A DNA stretch of 27,673 bases, from contig JASAOO010003277.1 in assembly GCA_030849075.1 (NCBI GenBank), positions 7,017-34,689 of the forward strand. Reading direction: 5' to 3'. Source of the DNA: Zelonia costaricensis. Taxonomy: Eukaryota > Euglenozoa > Kinetoplastea > Trypanosomatida > Trypanosomatidae. Positions 19,476 to 27,673 of the stretch are shown one piece after another (position 1 is the first letter of the stretch; each line of letters opens with the position of its first letter). The notes beneath the pieces are model-generated. The model saw only the letters and a program-made list of their open reading frames with translations, was not told the DNA's origin and ran no database searches. The position numbers and the translations under genes are program-made.

Positions 19476-19530
19476 CACTCTCTCTCCCACTTCGCCCTCC
19501 TCCTCGTGCCGCTTCGCTCCGCTCCGCCAG
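19476..19530 (+). promoter_or_regulatory. Candidate spliced-leader acceptor for the 19650 gene
   Basis: An AG-free C/T tract runs from 19476 to the CAG at 19528-19530. The leader that follows contains a (CA)n block (19552-19572) and no ATG before 19650. A second, weaker acceptor-like CAG lies two bases before the ATG (19645-19647). Confidence 0.5.
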
Positions 19531-19551
19531 TGCACAAGGAAGAAGAGCAAT

Positions 19552-19572
19552 ACACACACACACACACACACA
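19552..19572 (+). repeat. (CA)n microsatellite in the leader of the 19650 gene
   Basis: About ten CA units between the acceptor-like site and the start codon. Confidence 0.9.
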
Positions 19573-19649
19573 TACAACACACGTGTGACCCCCTCCAGAT
19601 CTCTCCTGTTTCTCCGACTTCCCACCCACCTCCTACGCTCACCGCAGTG

Positions 19650-20834
19650 ATGGATGTTGCCAAGCGGCACGTTGCGCCGCTGTTGTCGCGGCTCGCACAG
19701 TCGCGGCGCCTGCGCCACGTGTTGCCGCACGGCACCTCCTCTGCCGTGGAGCAGGTGCTGCTGTTTGGCACTGTGCTCGCGGTGGTGCTGAGTGCGACAC
19801 TTGTTGTCGACGAGGTGTGTATGCCGGTGTACACCCCCAACGTTGGCTTCCTGAACAGCGACAAACTGAAGACGCCGTCGTGGTGGGCGGAGGCGGAGGC
19901 GACGTCACCCGCCGACTCGGGCATCGTGCCGGCACCGCTGCAGCGCATCGTCGCCATTGGCGACCTCCACGGCGACTACGACCGCCTGCGCAACCTGCTG
20001 CGCGCTGCCGAGGTGCTCGACGAGAACTACGACCGCTGGCGTGAGGGGTGCACCGACGTGGTGGTGCAGCTCGGCAACGTCGTCGGCAGTGGGCCCGACG
20101 TCGCGCAGATGCTGCAGCTTCTCGCGCAGCTCAAGTGGCAGGCAAAGTCAGCCGGCGGCCGGATGATCACGCTGAGCGGCGACGGCGAGCTGGCCGCGCT
20201 GGCGGGCCGCACCGCGGACGTGCACCCGCAGCAGCTGGCCGCGTCAGGCGGCGCCGTTGGTTTCCGTCATCTCTTCGGCGCAAGTGGCCGCTACGGCCGC
20301 ATGATCGTCGAGGAGAACTTGGCGATTGCGCTGGTGTCCGACATCGTGTTTGTGCCGGGCGGCCTGACTATCGAGTACGCGCACTACGGCATCGACAACC
20401 TCAACGCGGAGTGGTTTCGCCGAGCGCACCGCGGCAACGCCTCGAAGCACCCCTACATGGAGCACGAGAGCCCGCTACAGGACCGCAGCGTGGTGCAGGC
20501 CGCCATGCGTGGCGACTGCGGACCGCTGACGGCCGCCCTGGCGTCCCTCTCCACGCGCGAGCAGACGCCTGTGACGATGATGGTGGTGGGCCACACGCCC
20601 ATGGCCGACGGCGTGGTTGGCTCGTGGTGCGACTCGAGGCTGCAGACAATTGACGTGGCCATGAGCCGGTACGTGGACAAGGGCGGCTACGAGGCCTTCA
20701 TCAGCTTCCGCCCCCCGACGAAGAAGTCGAAGAAACGGTCAACAAAACTGACTGCAAAGGACCGGCTCGACATCCACTACCCTCTCGGCCGTGGTGGACG
20801 CGTGAACACCACGGAGGCCGCACCGGCGAAGTAG
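19650..20834 (+). CDS. Membrane-anchored SLP-type phosphatase homologue, probably inactive (394 aa)
   Basis: The fold is that of PPP metallophosphatases of the Shewanella-like (SLP) group. GDLHGDYD (104-111) is the first metal motif, GHT (314-316) the last, and the SLP-like YGIDNLNAEW (246-255) and IDVAMSRY (334-341) are present. The other motifs are broken: GDxxDRG is replaced by GNVVGSG (142-148), GNHE by GDGE (177-180), and the HGGL His is Pro in PGGL (236-239). This removes a metal-bridging Asp, the Arg that binds phosphate, the metal Asn and the catalytic His. So it is most likely a pseudophosphatase with a binding or scaffold role. Residues 1-33 are basic and 35-53 hydrophobic (VLLFGTVLAVVLSATLVV), a signal anchor or mitochondrial inner-membrane anchor; the tail is Lys-rich. 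Codon bias is strong. An in-frame ATG at 19431 would add 73 residues, mostly translated CA repeat, and is unlikely. Confidence 0.85.
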   Translation: MDVAKRHVAPLLSRLAQSRRLRHVLPHGTSSAVEQVLLFGTVLAVVLSATLVVDEVCMPVYTPNVGFLNSDKLKTPSWWAEAEATSPADSGIVPAPLQRIVAIGDLHGDYDRLRNLLRAAEVLDENYDRWREGCTDVVVQLGNVVGSGPDVAQMLQLLAQLKWQAKSAGGRMITLSGDGELAALAGRTADVHPQQLAASGGAVGFRHLFGASGRYGRMIVEENLAIALVSDIVFVPGGLTIEYAHYGIDNLNAEWFRRAHRGNASKHPYMEHESPLQDRSVVQAAMRGDCGPLTAALASLSTREQTPVTMMVVGHTPMADGVVGSWCDSRLQTIDVAMSRYVDKGGYEAFISFRPPTKKSKKRSTKLTAKDRLDIHYPLGRGGRVNTTEAAPAK

Positions 20835-23009
20835 CCGGGGAGGGGGAAAGGCCGTGCGGGAGATGCGCGCGGCCTCGTGTGGTGTGCCCTTCTCCGATGT
20901 GAAAGGTGTTCTTCTCTGGTGCTTTGCGCTGGTTTTGGGCTGGCACGCGATCGGGCACGTGTGCGGGTGTGTGAGGGTGTTGACGTTTTCGCTTCTCTCG
21001 CAAGACCCTCTCGGCCGGTGTTGCGCTTCCTTACCCCCGCCTCCCCCCTCCTCCCCCCTCGCAGCTGCTGCGCTGGGGCTGCTGCTCGCTCGGCACCGGT
21101 GAGGGACTCGCTTTCGAGTAGAGGAGCGCGTGCACAAGCGCTGGTGTGCGTGTTTGCAGAGGAGGGCGACGGACACTCTCGGAAGGGAAGAGGGGAGCGG
21201 GCGGGCACGTGCGCGATGCGTGGCTACACGTTCGTCTGGCGACAACAACGTCCTCTTGCTGCCGCCTCCGCCTCCTGAGCACCGACATCTGCGTGCTCCG
21301 ACCGTGTCGCCTGACCTGCAAGGTTCGCCGTTTCTGGCACTCGATGTGCAGGTGTGCTCACGTGTCCGCGACGCGTCTTGCCCAGACGACACCAAGCGCG
21401 AACTGCTCGAGGTGCTCACTATCCTATTTCCATCATTTTCTTTTTACTTCCTAAACGTCTCGGTGCTGTTCATTGACTGCTTCCTCAAGTATCTTCATTT
21501 CATGTTTGTCTTTACCGGAGTGTAACTGTCTTTGTGTGCTGATGTGTGTGGTGTATGTGTGTGTGTGTTTGTGCGCGGAAAGTAGGATAGACGGAGTCGC
21601 GGAGGTCACGGGCGTGGCACTCCCATCTGCACCCCCCTCTGCTCACATCTTTGAGAGTTTCTGCTGAGGCGCCGGGAGAGAGCGAGCGCTGGTGTGCTTG
21701 CTTCAGCACATTTACCCCTTTTCCCCCTCCCCCCTTTCGCTCTCTCGCTCGTAGCCGCGCTCGTGTGCGCTACGCTCACACGCCGTCAGCAACGTACCCG
21801 CGTGTGAATGTACAGCACGGGGTGCTTTATTTATTTGCATGCTTTCTGTGTGTGTTGGTGTGTGTGTGTGTGTCTGTGTGTTGATGTTTGCTTCTGCTCC
21901 ACTGACGAGATGGCGGAAAAAAAAAAGAGAAACGAAGCGTGAGGTTTTGGGCCCAGCGACGTGTGCCTTTAGTGGAGTTTGGCCAAGTGACCGTATCAAC
22001 CCCCATTCCACCGTTTTCCTCACCCTCTTCAGTTAACGTCTCAGTGTCGGTTCTTGAAGTTTCGTTCTTCAAAGTGAGTTGCGGCGTGCGCCGTGGCCGT
22101 CTGCGTCGGCGGCTGCACTCCTGTAACCACCCTGCGTTTCCGTTCCCTTCTCCCCCCTCCTCTGACTCTGCCAGCTCTCCTCTTTTTCTTGCGTGGTAGC
22201 TCGCGTACTTCGCCTCCCCTCAATTCCCATCCGATAGCTTCTTCCTTCATATATGTGTTTGTCTCATTCGCTGTTGAACTACGCTCGAGAGGCCACGCGT
22301 CGCTGACGCGAGTTGGTGCTGTGGCAGGTGACGGTCTGCTGCGGGGGGGGGGCCGCACGGAGGTCCTTCTCATCGACGTCGCCCTGCCCTCTTTCGCCTC
22401 GATATGTTGAAGCTGCACGCTCGCACGTAGACACGAGCGCTCCCATTCTTTGAATTTCTGTCAGCGCCCACACACGGACACAGGGACACACACGCGGAGA
22501 GTTCACCGAGATGCAGCGGGCACATTGCGTGTTTTCGAGGAAGTCGCGATGCGTGGCGTGCCCCGTGTGACGCTGGAGAGCACGGCAGGGTGGGAGGAAG
22601 TGCGGCATGAGACAACCTCTGCCAGCGACCGTCACAACAAGACAAGAACAGCGAAAAAAGAAAACACTCACACACTAGCGAACAGGAGAGAGATAGGGAG
22701 AGAGAGGGAAGGTCTGTCGTGCACCAACGCACTGCTGGGGATGTGCCGCGGCGCGCCGGCCAAGTACGCCGTGCGACGTGGCAAGGAACTGGATGACGCT
22801 TGCGCACGCACCGCACGTGGGGGCTCCTGGCACGCTCTGCCGGTGACGGAGATTGCGCAGCCCGCGGAGGCGCAGTGTCGTTGTGAGCCTCACAGCTCTG
22901 CGCTTCTTCTTCGGCCGTGCGTAGCATTTCTGCACAACACATCCCCCACTCGTTTTCTCTCCATCGATCGCACTGTCCCCGCCCCCCACGCTGGTGCTCT
23001 GCGCTGGTA
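20835..23009. other. Long spacer between the 19650 and 23325 genes
   Basis: It contains (GT)n patches at 21541-21571 and 21847-21884 in the 3' flank of the 19650 gene, a T-rich stretch at 21420-21520, and pyrimidine tracts. From 22465 a CA-rich leader-like part follows a tract ending in CAG (22463-22465). An open frame from 22549 to 23250 (233 codons) shows coding-like third positions only in two patches, about 22549-22615 and 22741-22890, separated by A-rich sequence, and its 3' end overlaps the leader of the next gene. I do not call it a gene. Confidence 0.5.
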
Positions 23010-23058
23010 CCTTCCCCACTCCTTCCATGCTCTTTCACCCTCTTCTCATTCAACACAG
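23010..23058 (+). promoter_or_regulatory. Candidate spliced-leader acceptor for the 23325 gene
   Basis: An AG-free C/T-rich tract reaches CAG at 23056-23058, giving an ATG-free leader of 266 bases. A second polypyrimidine-CAG at 23281-23319 lies five bases before the ATG; it would leave an extremely short leader but cannot be excluded. Confidence 0.4.
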
Positions 23059-23324
23059 TACACCCAGGCGACGCGAGCAAGGGCCACAGCGCTTCTGGCT
23101 CCTGTCCCGACCTCGGCCGCTCTCCTTATCCTGCACAGGCACCTCGACCTCGCGAGCTGTACTCCCACTGCCAACCACGGCAAGTGCGCCCCCCCCCTCG
23201 CGTCTGGCCACGATCACGTCCGACTGGCTGACCCAAGACGAGCTGGCTGAGCCGGCGTGCACGTCTGCATCGTCTTCTTCACATCTCCCTTTCGTTTCTG
23301 GTCTCCCACCCCCCCGCAGCGATC

Positions 23325-25019
23325 ATGCAGCTTAGCCAGAATGTGGCGCGCACCACCGTGCCGTCGTACTACCACATTCGCACCAACCTTCCGCACCGCA
23401 AGCCGCAGAACCAGTGGGAGGGCGTCTACTACTTCAGCGGCGTCACCAAGCGGCAGCAGCATGTCCTCCTCCTGCAGCGCAAGCGGGAGCGCGAGGCCTT
23501 CTTGCGACAGCACCACGAGCACGTCGCCTCGCTTCGCCAGCAGTACGCAGCGCACCTGCAGACCCCCATCGCGACGCTCGCTGGGCGGCTGACCCTCGCC
23601 ACGCAGTTGGCCAGCTCCGGCTTGCACACCGAGGCGTCCACGCTGGTGGACTCGATGCACCACAGCAAGCAGCTTCGCCCCATGGACTACACGCGCCTAC
23701 TCGGTGCCCTGCGTGCAAGCGACCTCGGCACCTGTATCCTGCACAGCGACGCGGCGTGCGACCCGGCACTGACCTTCAAGCTGCTGGGCGACTGCGCCGG
23801 CGAGGAGCGGGCGGCGGAGGCGTACCGGTGGTACGACATGGCGATGGCGGCACTGGCACACGAGGCCGGCGGTCTGCGACCGGAGTCCACACCGGCGGCG
23901 TCGCAGCTGACGAACGCGCTCATGCGGGCACTCATGACGTGCGGCTACGCGCATGTCAAGGCGATCCCCACGGCGGTGTACGACCGCATGGGGGCCCGCG
24001 GCATCAGCCCAACGGCGTCCACGTATGACCAGGTGGTGCTGGCGCTGTCGCTGGCGGGCAACACAGGGGAGGCCGAGGATGTCTGGCGGTTTGTGCGCCA
24101 CCACCACGCCGAGCACGTGACGGTGCACGGGTACAACGCGCTGCTGCTTGGCAGCCGCGAGGCGAAGCTGTTCGACCGCTGCGATGCGCTCTGGCAAGAG
24201 CTTGTGGATCGCCGCTGGCCACGGGCGAGCCCACTGACGGCGGAGCTGTACCTGCGCAGTATCATCGACCACTCCTACACCCCCACCTCGGAGGACCTGC
24301 AGCGCTTCGGCAACGTGCACGTGGTGGAGAAGAAGAAGGTGCCGCTGGTGCTGACGCAGATGGACGAGCTCGGCATCCCGCGCACGCAGCTCTCGGCCCC
24401 GCTGCGCGACGAGGTCGAGGACGCGCTGCGCAAGTTCTCCATCTACCGCAACCGCTTCTACGAGTGGGGCCGCGCGGTGAAGCAGTTCGACTTCATCGAG
24501 TTCCGCCGCCGTCACGGCTGGATGTACGACCTGCATCTCATGAAGAACACGACCAAGATGATGCCGCCGACGCGGGACCCGACGCAGCCGGACAGCACCA
24601 TGGCCGCTGCCGCGATGATGGAGCTGCCCGCCTTCTTCACGGAGCGCCACCCGTGGGAGCGAAGTGCGCTGGAGTCGGTGCTGTCCGTCACGACGGAGCG
24701 GGAGCGGATGGACGACGTACGGGCTGGCGACATCTACTATGACGACACCCGCAGCATCCACGAGCGCAGCTCGACCTGGATGAATGAGGTGCCGGAGACG
24801 CGGTACGACCAGCTGTACGGCATCAACCACCCCGACGTGTCGAAGATCGGCATTCGGGCCCACCTCGATGTGGAGTATACCAACCGCAAGGAGGTGATGG
24901 AGAAGGATGCGGCGCTGGTGCGGAAGTCGCTGCGCCGCGGCCGCCGTCTGCGCCACCGCGTGGAGGTGTCGCGCACGCACCGCAACGAGGGCTCCCTCAC
25001 CGCGAAGGATGGCAAGTAG
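23325..25019 (+). CDS. PPR-repeat protein, probably mitochondrial RNA- or ribosome-associated (564 aa)
   Basis: At least three helix-pair repeats of about 35 residues resemble pentatricopeptide repeats: about 193-230 (ALMTCGYAHVKAIPTAVYDRM and so on), 231-266 (TYDQVVLALSLAGNTGEAED) and 267-302 (YNALLLGSREAKLFDRCDAL). A weaker one lies at about 85-118. PPR proteins bind organellar RNA, and trypanosomatids have many, including subunits of the mitochondrial ribosome. Residues 1-80 are basic with an aromatic patch (WEGVYYFSG) and a Gln/Arg-rich helix. Residues 330-560 are not PPR-like but are well-formed and conserved in style, with many Tyr, Trp and Arg (FYEWGRAVKQFDFIEFRRRH), ending in a very basic tail (VRKSLRRGRRLRHRVEVS). 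The combination of a few PPRs and a basic extension suggests a ribosome- or RNA-complex subunit rather than a sequence-specific editor factor. Codon bias is strong from the ATG to the stop. Confidence 0.85.
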   Translation: MQLSQNVARTTVPSYYHIRTNLPHRKPQNQWEGVYYFSGVTKRQQHVLLLQRKREREAFLRQHHEHVASLRQQYAAHLQTPIATLAGRLTLATQLASSGLHTEASTLVDSMHHSKQLRPMDYTRLLGALRASDLGTCILHSDAACDPALTFKLLGDCAGEERAAEAYRWYDMAMAALAHEAGGLRPESTPAASQLTNALMRALMTCGYAHVKAIPTAVYDRMGARGISPTASTYDQVVLALSLAGNTGEAEDVWRFVRHHHAEHVTVHGYNALLLGSREAKLFDRCDALWQELVDRRWPRASPLTAELYLRSIIDHSYTPTSEDLQRFGNVHVVEKKKVPLVLTQMDELGIPRTQLSAPLRDEVEDALRKFSIYRNRFYEWGRAVKQFDFIEFRRRHGWMYDLHLMKNTTKMMPPTRDPTQPDSTMAAAAMMELPAFFTERHPWERSALESVLSVTTERERMDDVRAGDIYYDDTRSIHERSSTWMNEVPETRYDQLYGINHPDVSKIGIRAHLDVEYTNRKEVMEKDAALVRKSLRRGRRLRHRVEVSRTHRNEGSLTAKDGK

Positions 25020-25667
25020 ATGACACTGGCATTGACGTCTGCCCCCTCCCCCCTCCTCACTCCCCTGCGGTGATTGGTTTATGCGCCAGCTGTCACGTGT
25101 GCGCGTCGGTGGGTATGTGTGTCTGTGTCTGTGTGTGTCTGTGTGTGACGCTGAGGGCCCTTGGCGCGGTCGTTTACAAAGAAGTCGTGTGACGCATGAG
25201 CAATCCCTTCAAAGCGCCTCGAAGCAAATGAGGAAACCAAACGGCGGCGTGCCTGCCGGGTCACGAATCGATCATCATCGGCGGCTTCTCTGGTGCCAAT
25301 GAGTTGCGCCTCCCCCCCTCGTTCTCCTGCTCGCTCACTAGCTGGCAATGGCCACACCCGGCACCTACAGCGGAAGGGGGGGAGGTGGGCTGTGTGTGTG
25401 TGTGTGTGTGGGCTCTGTGGTAAAGGTCGCCTTGACGGAGAACTGAAGAGGCGCTCGTGCCTCTTGCGGTGTGTACTGCCGCAGCGGCGTTCCGCCATGG
25501 CGGAGCGGGCGGGCGGGGGGGGGTGGAGGAGGAGGGGCTTCTTCTTCGAGCCTCCTGTAGCGATGTGAAGGAGGAATTCATGTCAGCCACGTTGCTCCGC
25601 CTTGGTGAACGTGTCGCCCTTTTCCACGACAGTGCTGATCGGCCAGCGGTCACGCCACTTCGTTTTT
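25020..25667. other. 3' flank of the 23325 gene
   Basis: It contains (GT)n patches at 25108-25147 and 25387-25411, a G-rich run near 25513-25535, and no coding frame. The GT patches again follow a stop codon. Confidence 0.6.
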
Positions 25668-25896
25668 AGCTGCTTCTCCCTTCTTGAGCTTCGTCACTCC
25701 GAGTGCAATACAACACCCCGCAAAACACAGCGGCAGAGAAGAGCACGCGCGCGCACGAGTTCGTTTACTTACCGACTTACACAAGAGCCACGCGTGCGAA
25801 AAAGGAACGTCGTAGCAAAACAAGCGGGAACCACGCGGCTGATTGGCGGGCAAGCAGGCGCATGGGCGTTCACAGACTTCTCTCTACTACATCCAG
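25668..25896 (+). promoter_or_regulatory. Alternative acceptor-like sites before the 25972 gene
   Basis: Three pyrimidine-AG sites are visible: a T run ending in AG at 25668-25669, a C/T tract ending at 25687-25688, and a closer C/T tract ending at 25895-25896. The upstream pair would leave a leader of about 283 to 302 bases that contains the short ORF at 25862. The closest would leave 75 bases and remove that ATG. Confidence 0.4.
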
Positions 25897-25900
25897 CTGA
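25862..25900 (+). promoter_or_regulatory. Possible upstream ORF, 12 codons
   Basis: ATG at 25862, stop TGA at 25898-25900, product MGVHRLLSTTSS. It lies 71 bases before the start of the CCCH protein and would be present only if one of the two distal acceptors is used. It is not expected to be a functional peptide; its role would be to reduce initiation at 25972. Confidence 0.3.
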
Positions 25901-25913
25901 ACGAGGCGAGCGA

Positions 25914-25936
25914 ACACACACACACACACACACACA
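25914..25936 (+). repeat. (CA)n microsatellite in the leader of the 25972 gene
   Basis: About eleven CA units, ending 36 bases before the start codon. Confidence 0.9.
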
Positions 25937-25971
25937 TTCAGAAGCGTGCGGGGGTCACTTCCCCGGGTGCC

Positions 25972-27225
25972 ATGGGCCGCAACAAGCAGCGCTCGCGGGC
26001 GGTGGACGTCACGAAGAGCCTCCTCCAGCCGACCAGCATCACCGATCACATCTCGGTCCAGATCGCCCCCAACCACGTCCTGCACATTGCCGAAGATGAC
26101 TTGAGCCCGACGCAGGGCAGCGAGGCCGCCTTCGCCCTGCGCCGCGAGGGCAAGCTCGATGCGTCGATGAAGCTGTGCATCAACTGGCGGCAGGGCGGCT
26201 GCCACAACCACGCGGCCTGCTCCTTTGCTCACATCACACAGTACTTCGGCGTCAGCGCCGAGCTCGCCGCGGGTGGCAGCGGGAGTGTCGGGACGCCCGG
26301 CACACCGGGCCGCACCGGCTTCAGTGGGGGCGGCGGCGGTGGTGCGAGCAACTCGCGCTACGAGGAGCCGGCGAGACTGCCGGGTCCAGCGGGGGCGGCT
26401 CCACCACCAAGAGCCGGGACGGAGGCGCCGGCCTCTTTTGGCACAGGGCTCGCCACGAACGCCACTGCGGCGGTCCTGCAGCCCACGGAGGGGTTGGCCA
26501 GCGGCGCAGGGCGTCGCGGCGCCGCGATGGATGGGGAGGCTGCCGAGGACTTCACGCCACGCACCGCTGACGCCGACGCCGCCAGCGACTGCGACGCGAC
26601 TTTGGCGCCGGCCGTCATCTCCGCGGAGGGTCTGCGCGCGGTGCTCGCGTCGCTCACGGCGACGCTTGCCAACAAGGCCGCAGACGCAGCGGCGGCGAGT
26701 GGCGCTCCTGCCGAGGCGCCTGCCGGCTCAGAGGAGGGTGGCGGCACGGTGGCGAACCTCCTGCCGCATCTCGAGTGGCTGCATACCGAGGCGCAGCAGG
26801 CGATAGCGAAGGAGCGCGCCAGTGGGGGCCGTGAAGGCACCTTCACGTGGCAGGCGCCGGTGATGCAGAGCCACGATGACATCATCAGCGCCGTGGGCTC
26901 GGAGATGCTCGGTGAGCCGCTGTCGATCTCGGCCCGCGCGGTTGACATCTTCTACTCCTTCCCCGACATCGGCGCACCAGCCGCGCAGCAGCAAGCAGCG
27001 TCGTCTCTGCGCCGGCGAATGCCCACGATGGACTCGACGGGTCGCCCGGTGATGGGGGCGGCAGGGCCGCGGCCCTTCTCCACTGCGCCGACGCACGGCG
27101 CGCATGCCGCCGCAGCCGCAACGATGGGCGGGCGTGCGATGCTGGCGAGCCACATTCTCGACATGATCGCTGGCGACGGCTCTGATGACGACGCAATCGA
27201 AACTCGTCTTCCACACTTCAGCTAG
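25972..27225 (+). CDS. CCCH zinc-finger protein, single finger (417 aa)
   Basis: The finger is at residues 69-87: C69, C77, C83 and H87, spacing C-x7-C-x5-C-x3-H, within LCINWRQGGCHNHAACSFAH. This is the ordinary spacing of RNA-binding CCCH fingers, a large class in trypanosomatids that controls mRNA stability and translation, where transcription control is minimal. Residues 1-65 are a conserved-looking basic and then acidic lead-in (RNKQRSRAVDVTKSLL). After the finger comes a Gly/Pro/Ala-rich disordered region (about 98-260), a helical patch near 262-290 (LHTEAQQAIAKERASG), and a tail with DIFYSFPDIGAPAAQQQAAS near 324-345 and HILDMIAGDGSDDDAIETRL at the end, both possible partner-binding motifs. 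One finger usually binds weakly alone, so a partner protein is likely. The start is the first ATG after the CA repeat. I cannot assign a ZC3H number. Confidence 0.88.
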   Translation: MGRNKQRSRAVDVTKSLLQPTSITDHISVQIAPNHVLHIAEDDLSPTQGSEAAFALRREGKLDASMKLCINWRQGGCHNHAACSFAHITQYFGVSAELAAGGSGSVGTPGTPGRTGFSGGGGGGASNSRYEEPARLPGPAGAAPPPRAGTEAPASFGTGLATNATAAVLQPTEGLASGAGRRGAAMDGEAAEDFTPRTADADAASDCDATLAPAVISAEGLRAVLASLTATLANKAADAAAASGAPAEAPAGSEEGGGTVANLLPHLEWLHTEAQQAIAKERASGGREGTFTWQAPVMQSHDDIISAVGSEMLGEPLSISARAVDIFYSFPDIGAPAAQQQAASSLRRRMPTMDSTGRPVMGAAGPRPFSTAPTHGAHAAAAATMGGRAMLASHILDMIAGDGSDDDAIETRLPHFS

Positions 27226-27673
27226 TCGTAAAGGAATGTGATGCGGTGGTGCGGGCCGCCGTCGAGGGGGAGAGGGAAGGCGACTGGAGTGTGGAGGACG
27301 CCGTGAAACCCTCGCTGAAGAAGGAAGGACGGCGACATACTCATCTGCTGCTGCATCTCGTCGCTCTTCTCCCACTGCTCTGCTTGTCATCACCAAGATG
27401 TCGGAGTGCTGTGTGTGTGTGTGTGCGGGTTGTCCTGCTTTGGCCCTGTTGTGCGTCTGTGTGGCGTTAATCGATGGGCGCCGTGCTACGCGCGGTCGAG
27501 CACTTCTTCAATCTCCCCAGCCGCCTCCGAGCCCCGCTCGTGCCCTTGCACCGGAAGGGCGCCGTCCCCTCTGCACCCCGGCGGGGAAGAGGGAGGGGGG
27601 GAGGGGGTGGGGAGGTGGGGAGGCAGCTGCTGGCTACGCAGAGCGCAAGCCTTTCCCAGACGGCTTTACGGTA
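27226..27673. other. 3' flank of the 25972 gene, to window end
   Basis: It contains a (GT)n patch at 27409-27426 and a G-rich run at 27583-27620. Two overlapping frames are open to the window end: from an ATG at 27398 (begins by translating the GT repeat) and from an ATG at 27474, whose first 33 codons end in G or C in 28 cases (MGAVLRAVEHFFNLPSRLRA). There is no acceptor-like site or leader directly before 27474, and the G-rich run interrupts the bias, so I do not call a gene; the sequence to the right of the window is needed. Confidence 0.5.

Noticed and set aside
23697..24980. Minus-strand open frame of 427 codons opposite the PPR gene
   Set aside because: Antisense shadow of a GC-rich gene; the + strand shows PPR repeats.

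Overview
The window looks like nuclear DNA of a trypanosomatid close to Leishmania (Leishmaniinae). The evidence is GC-rich intronless genes with strong G/C preference at third codon positions, all long genes on the + strand as in a polycistronic unit, long pyrimidine-rich spacers, (CA)n and (GT)n microsatellites, and polypyrimidine-AG sites of the type used for spliced-leader trans-splicing. Promoters, operons and Shine-Dalgarno sites are not expected. I recognise no tRNA, rRNA, CRISPR array, full-length transposon or defence system.

Layout, left to right. 1-2922 is spacer; its last 2 kb contains no ATG on the + strand. 2923-4017 is a multi-pass, probably mitochondrial membrane protein. 4728-4880 is a 50-codon candidate gene with its own acceptor-like site and A-rich leader. 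5385-6314 is an unrecognised 309-aa protein. 7597-8952 is a 451-aa protein with a glycine-zipper membrane hairpin. 8953-13814 is a 4.9-kb stretch without a convincing gene, holding several leader-like CA blocks and a second ATG-poor zone. 13815-16340 is an 841-aa coiled-coil protein. 17286-19082 is a RAD51 paralogue most like XRCC3. 19650-20834 is a membrane-anchored phosphatase-fold protein of the Shewanella-like (SLP) type that has lost most catalytic residues. 23325-25019 is a PPR-type protein, probably mitochondrial. 25972-27225 is a single CCCH zinc-finger protein with a possible upstream ORF.

The genes do not form one pathway. Two are probably mitochondrial (2923 and 23325), one acts in homologous recombination (17286), and one is a probable post-transcriptional regulator (25972). 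In such genomes neighbours share transcription, and regulation lies mainly in UTRs. The most interesting non-coding signals are the ATG desert, the opposite placement of (CA)n before starts and (GT)n after stops, and optional upstream starts. The strongest protein-level oddity is the degenerate SLP phosphatase. Start codons were chosen from codon usage, the nearest acceptor-like site and the first ATG after it, so N-termini are less certain than reading frames.
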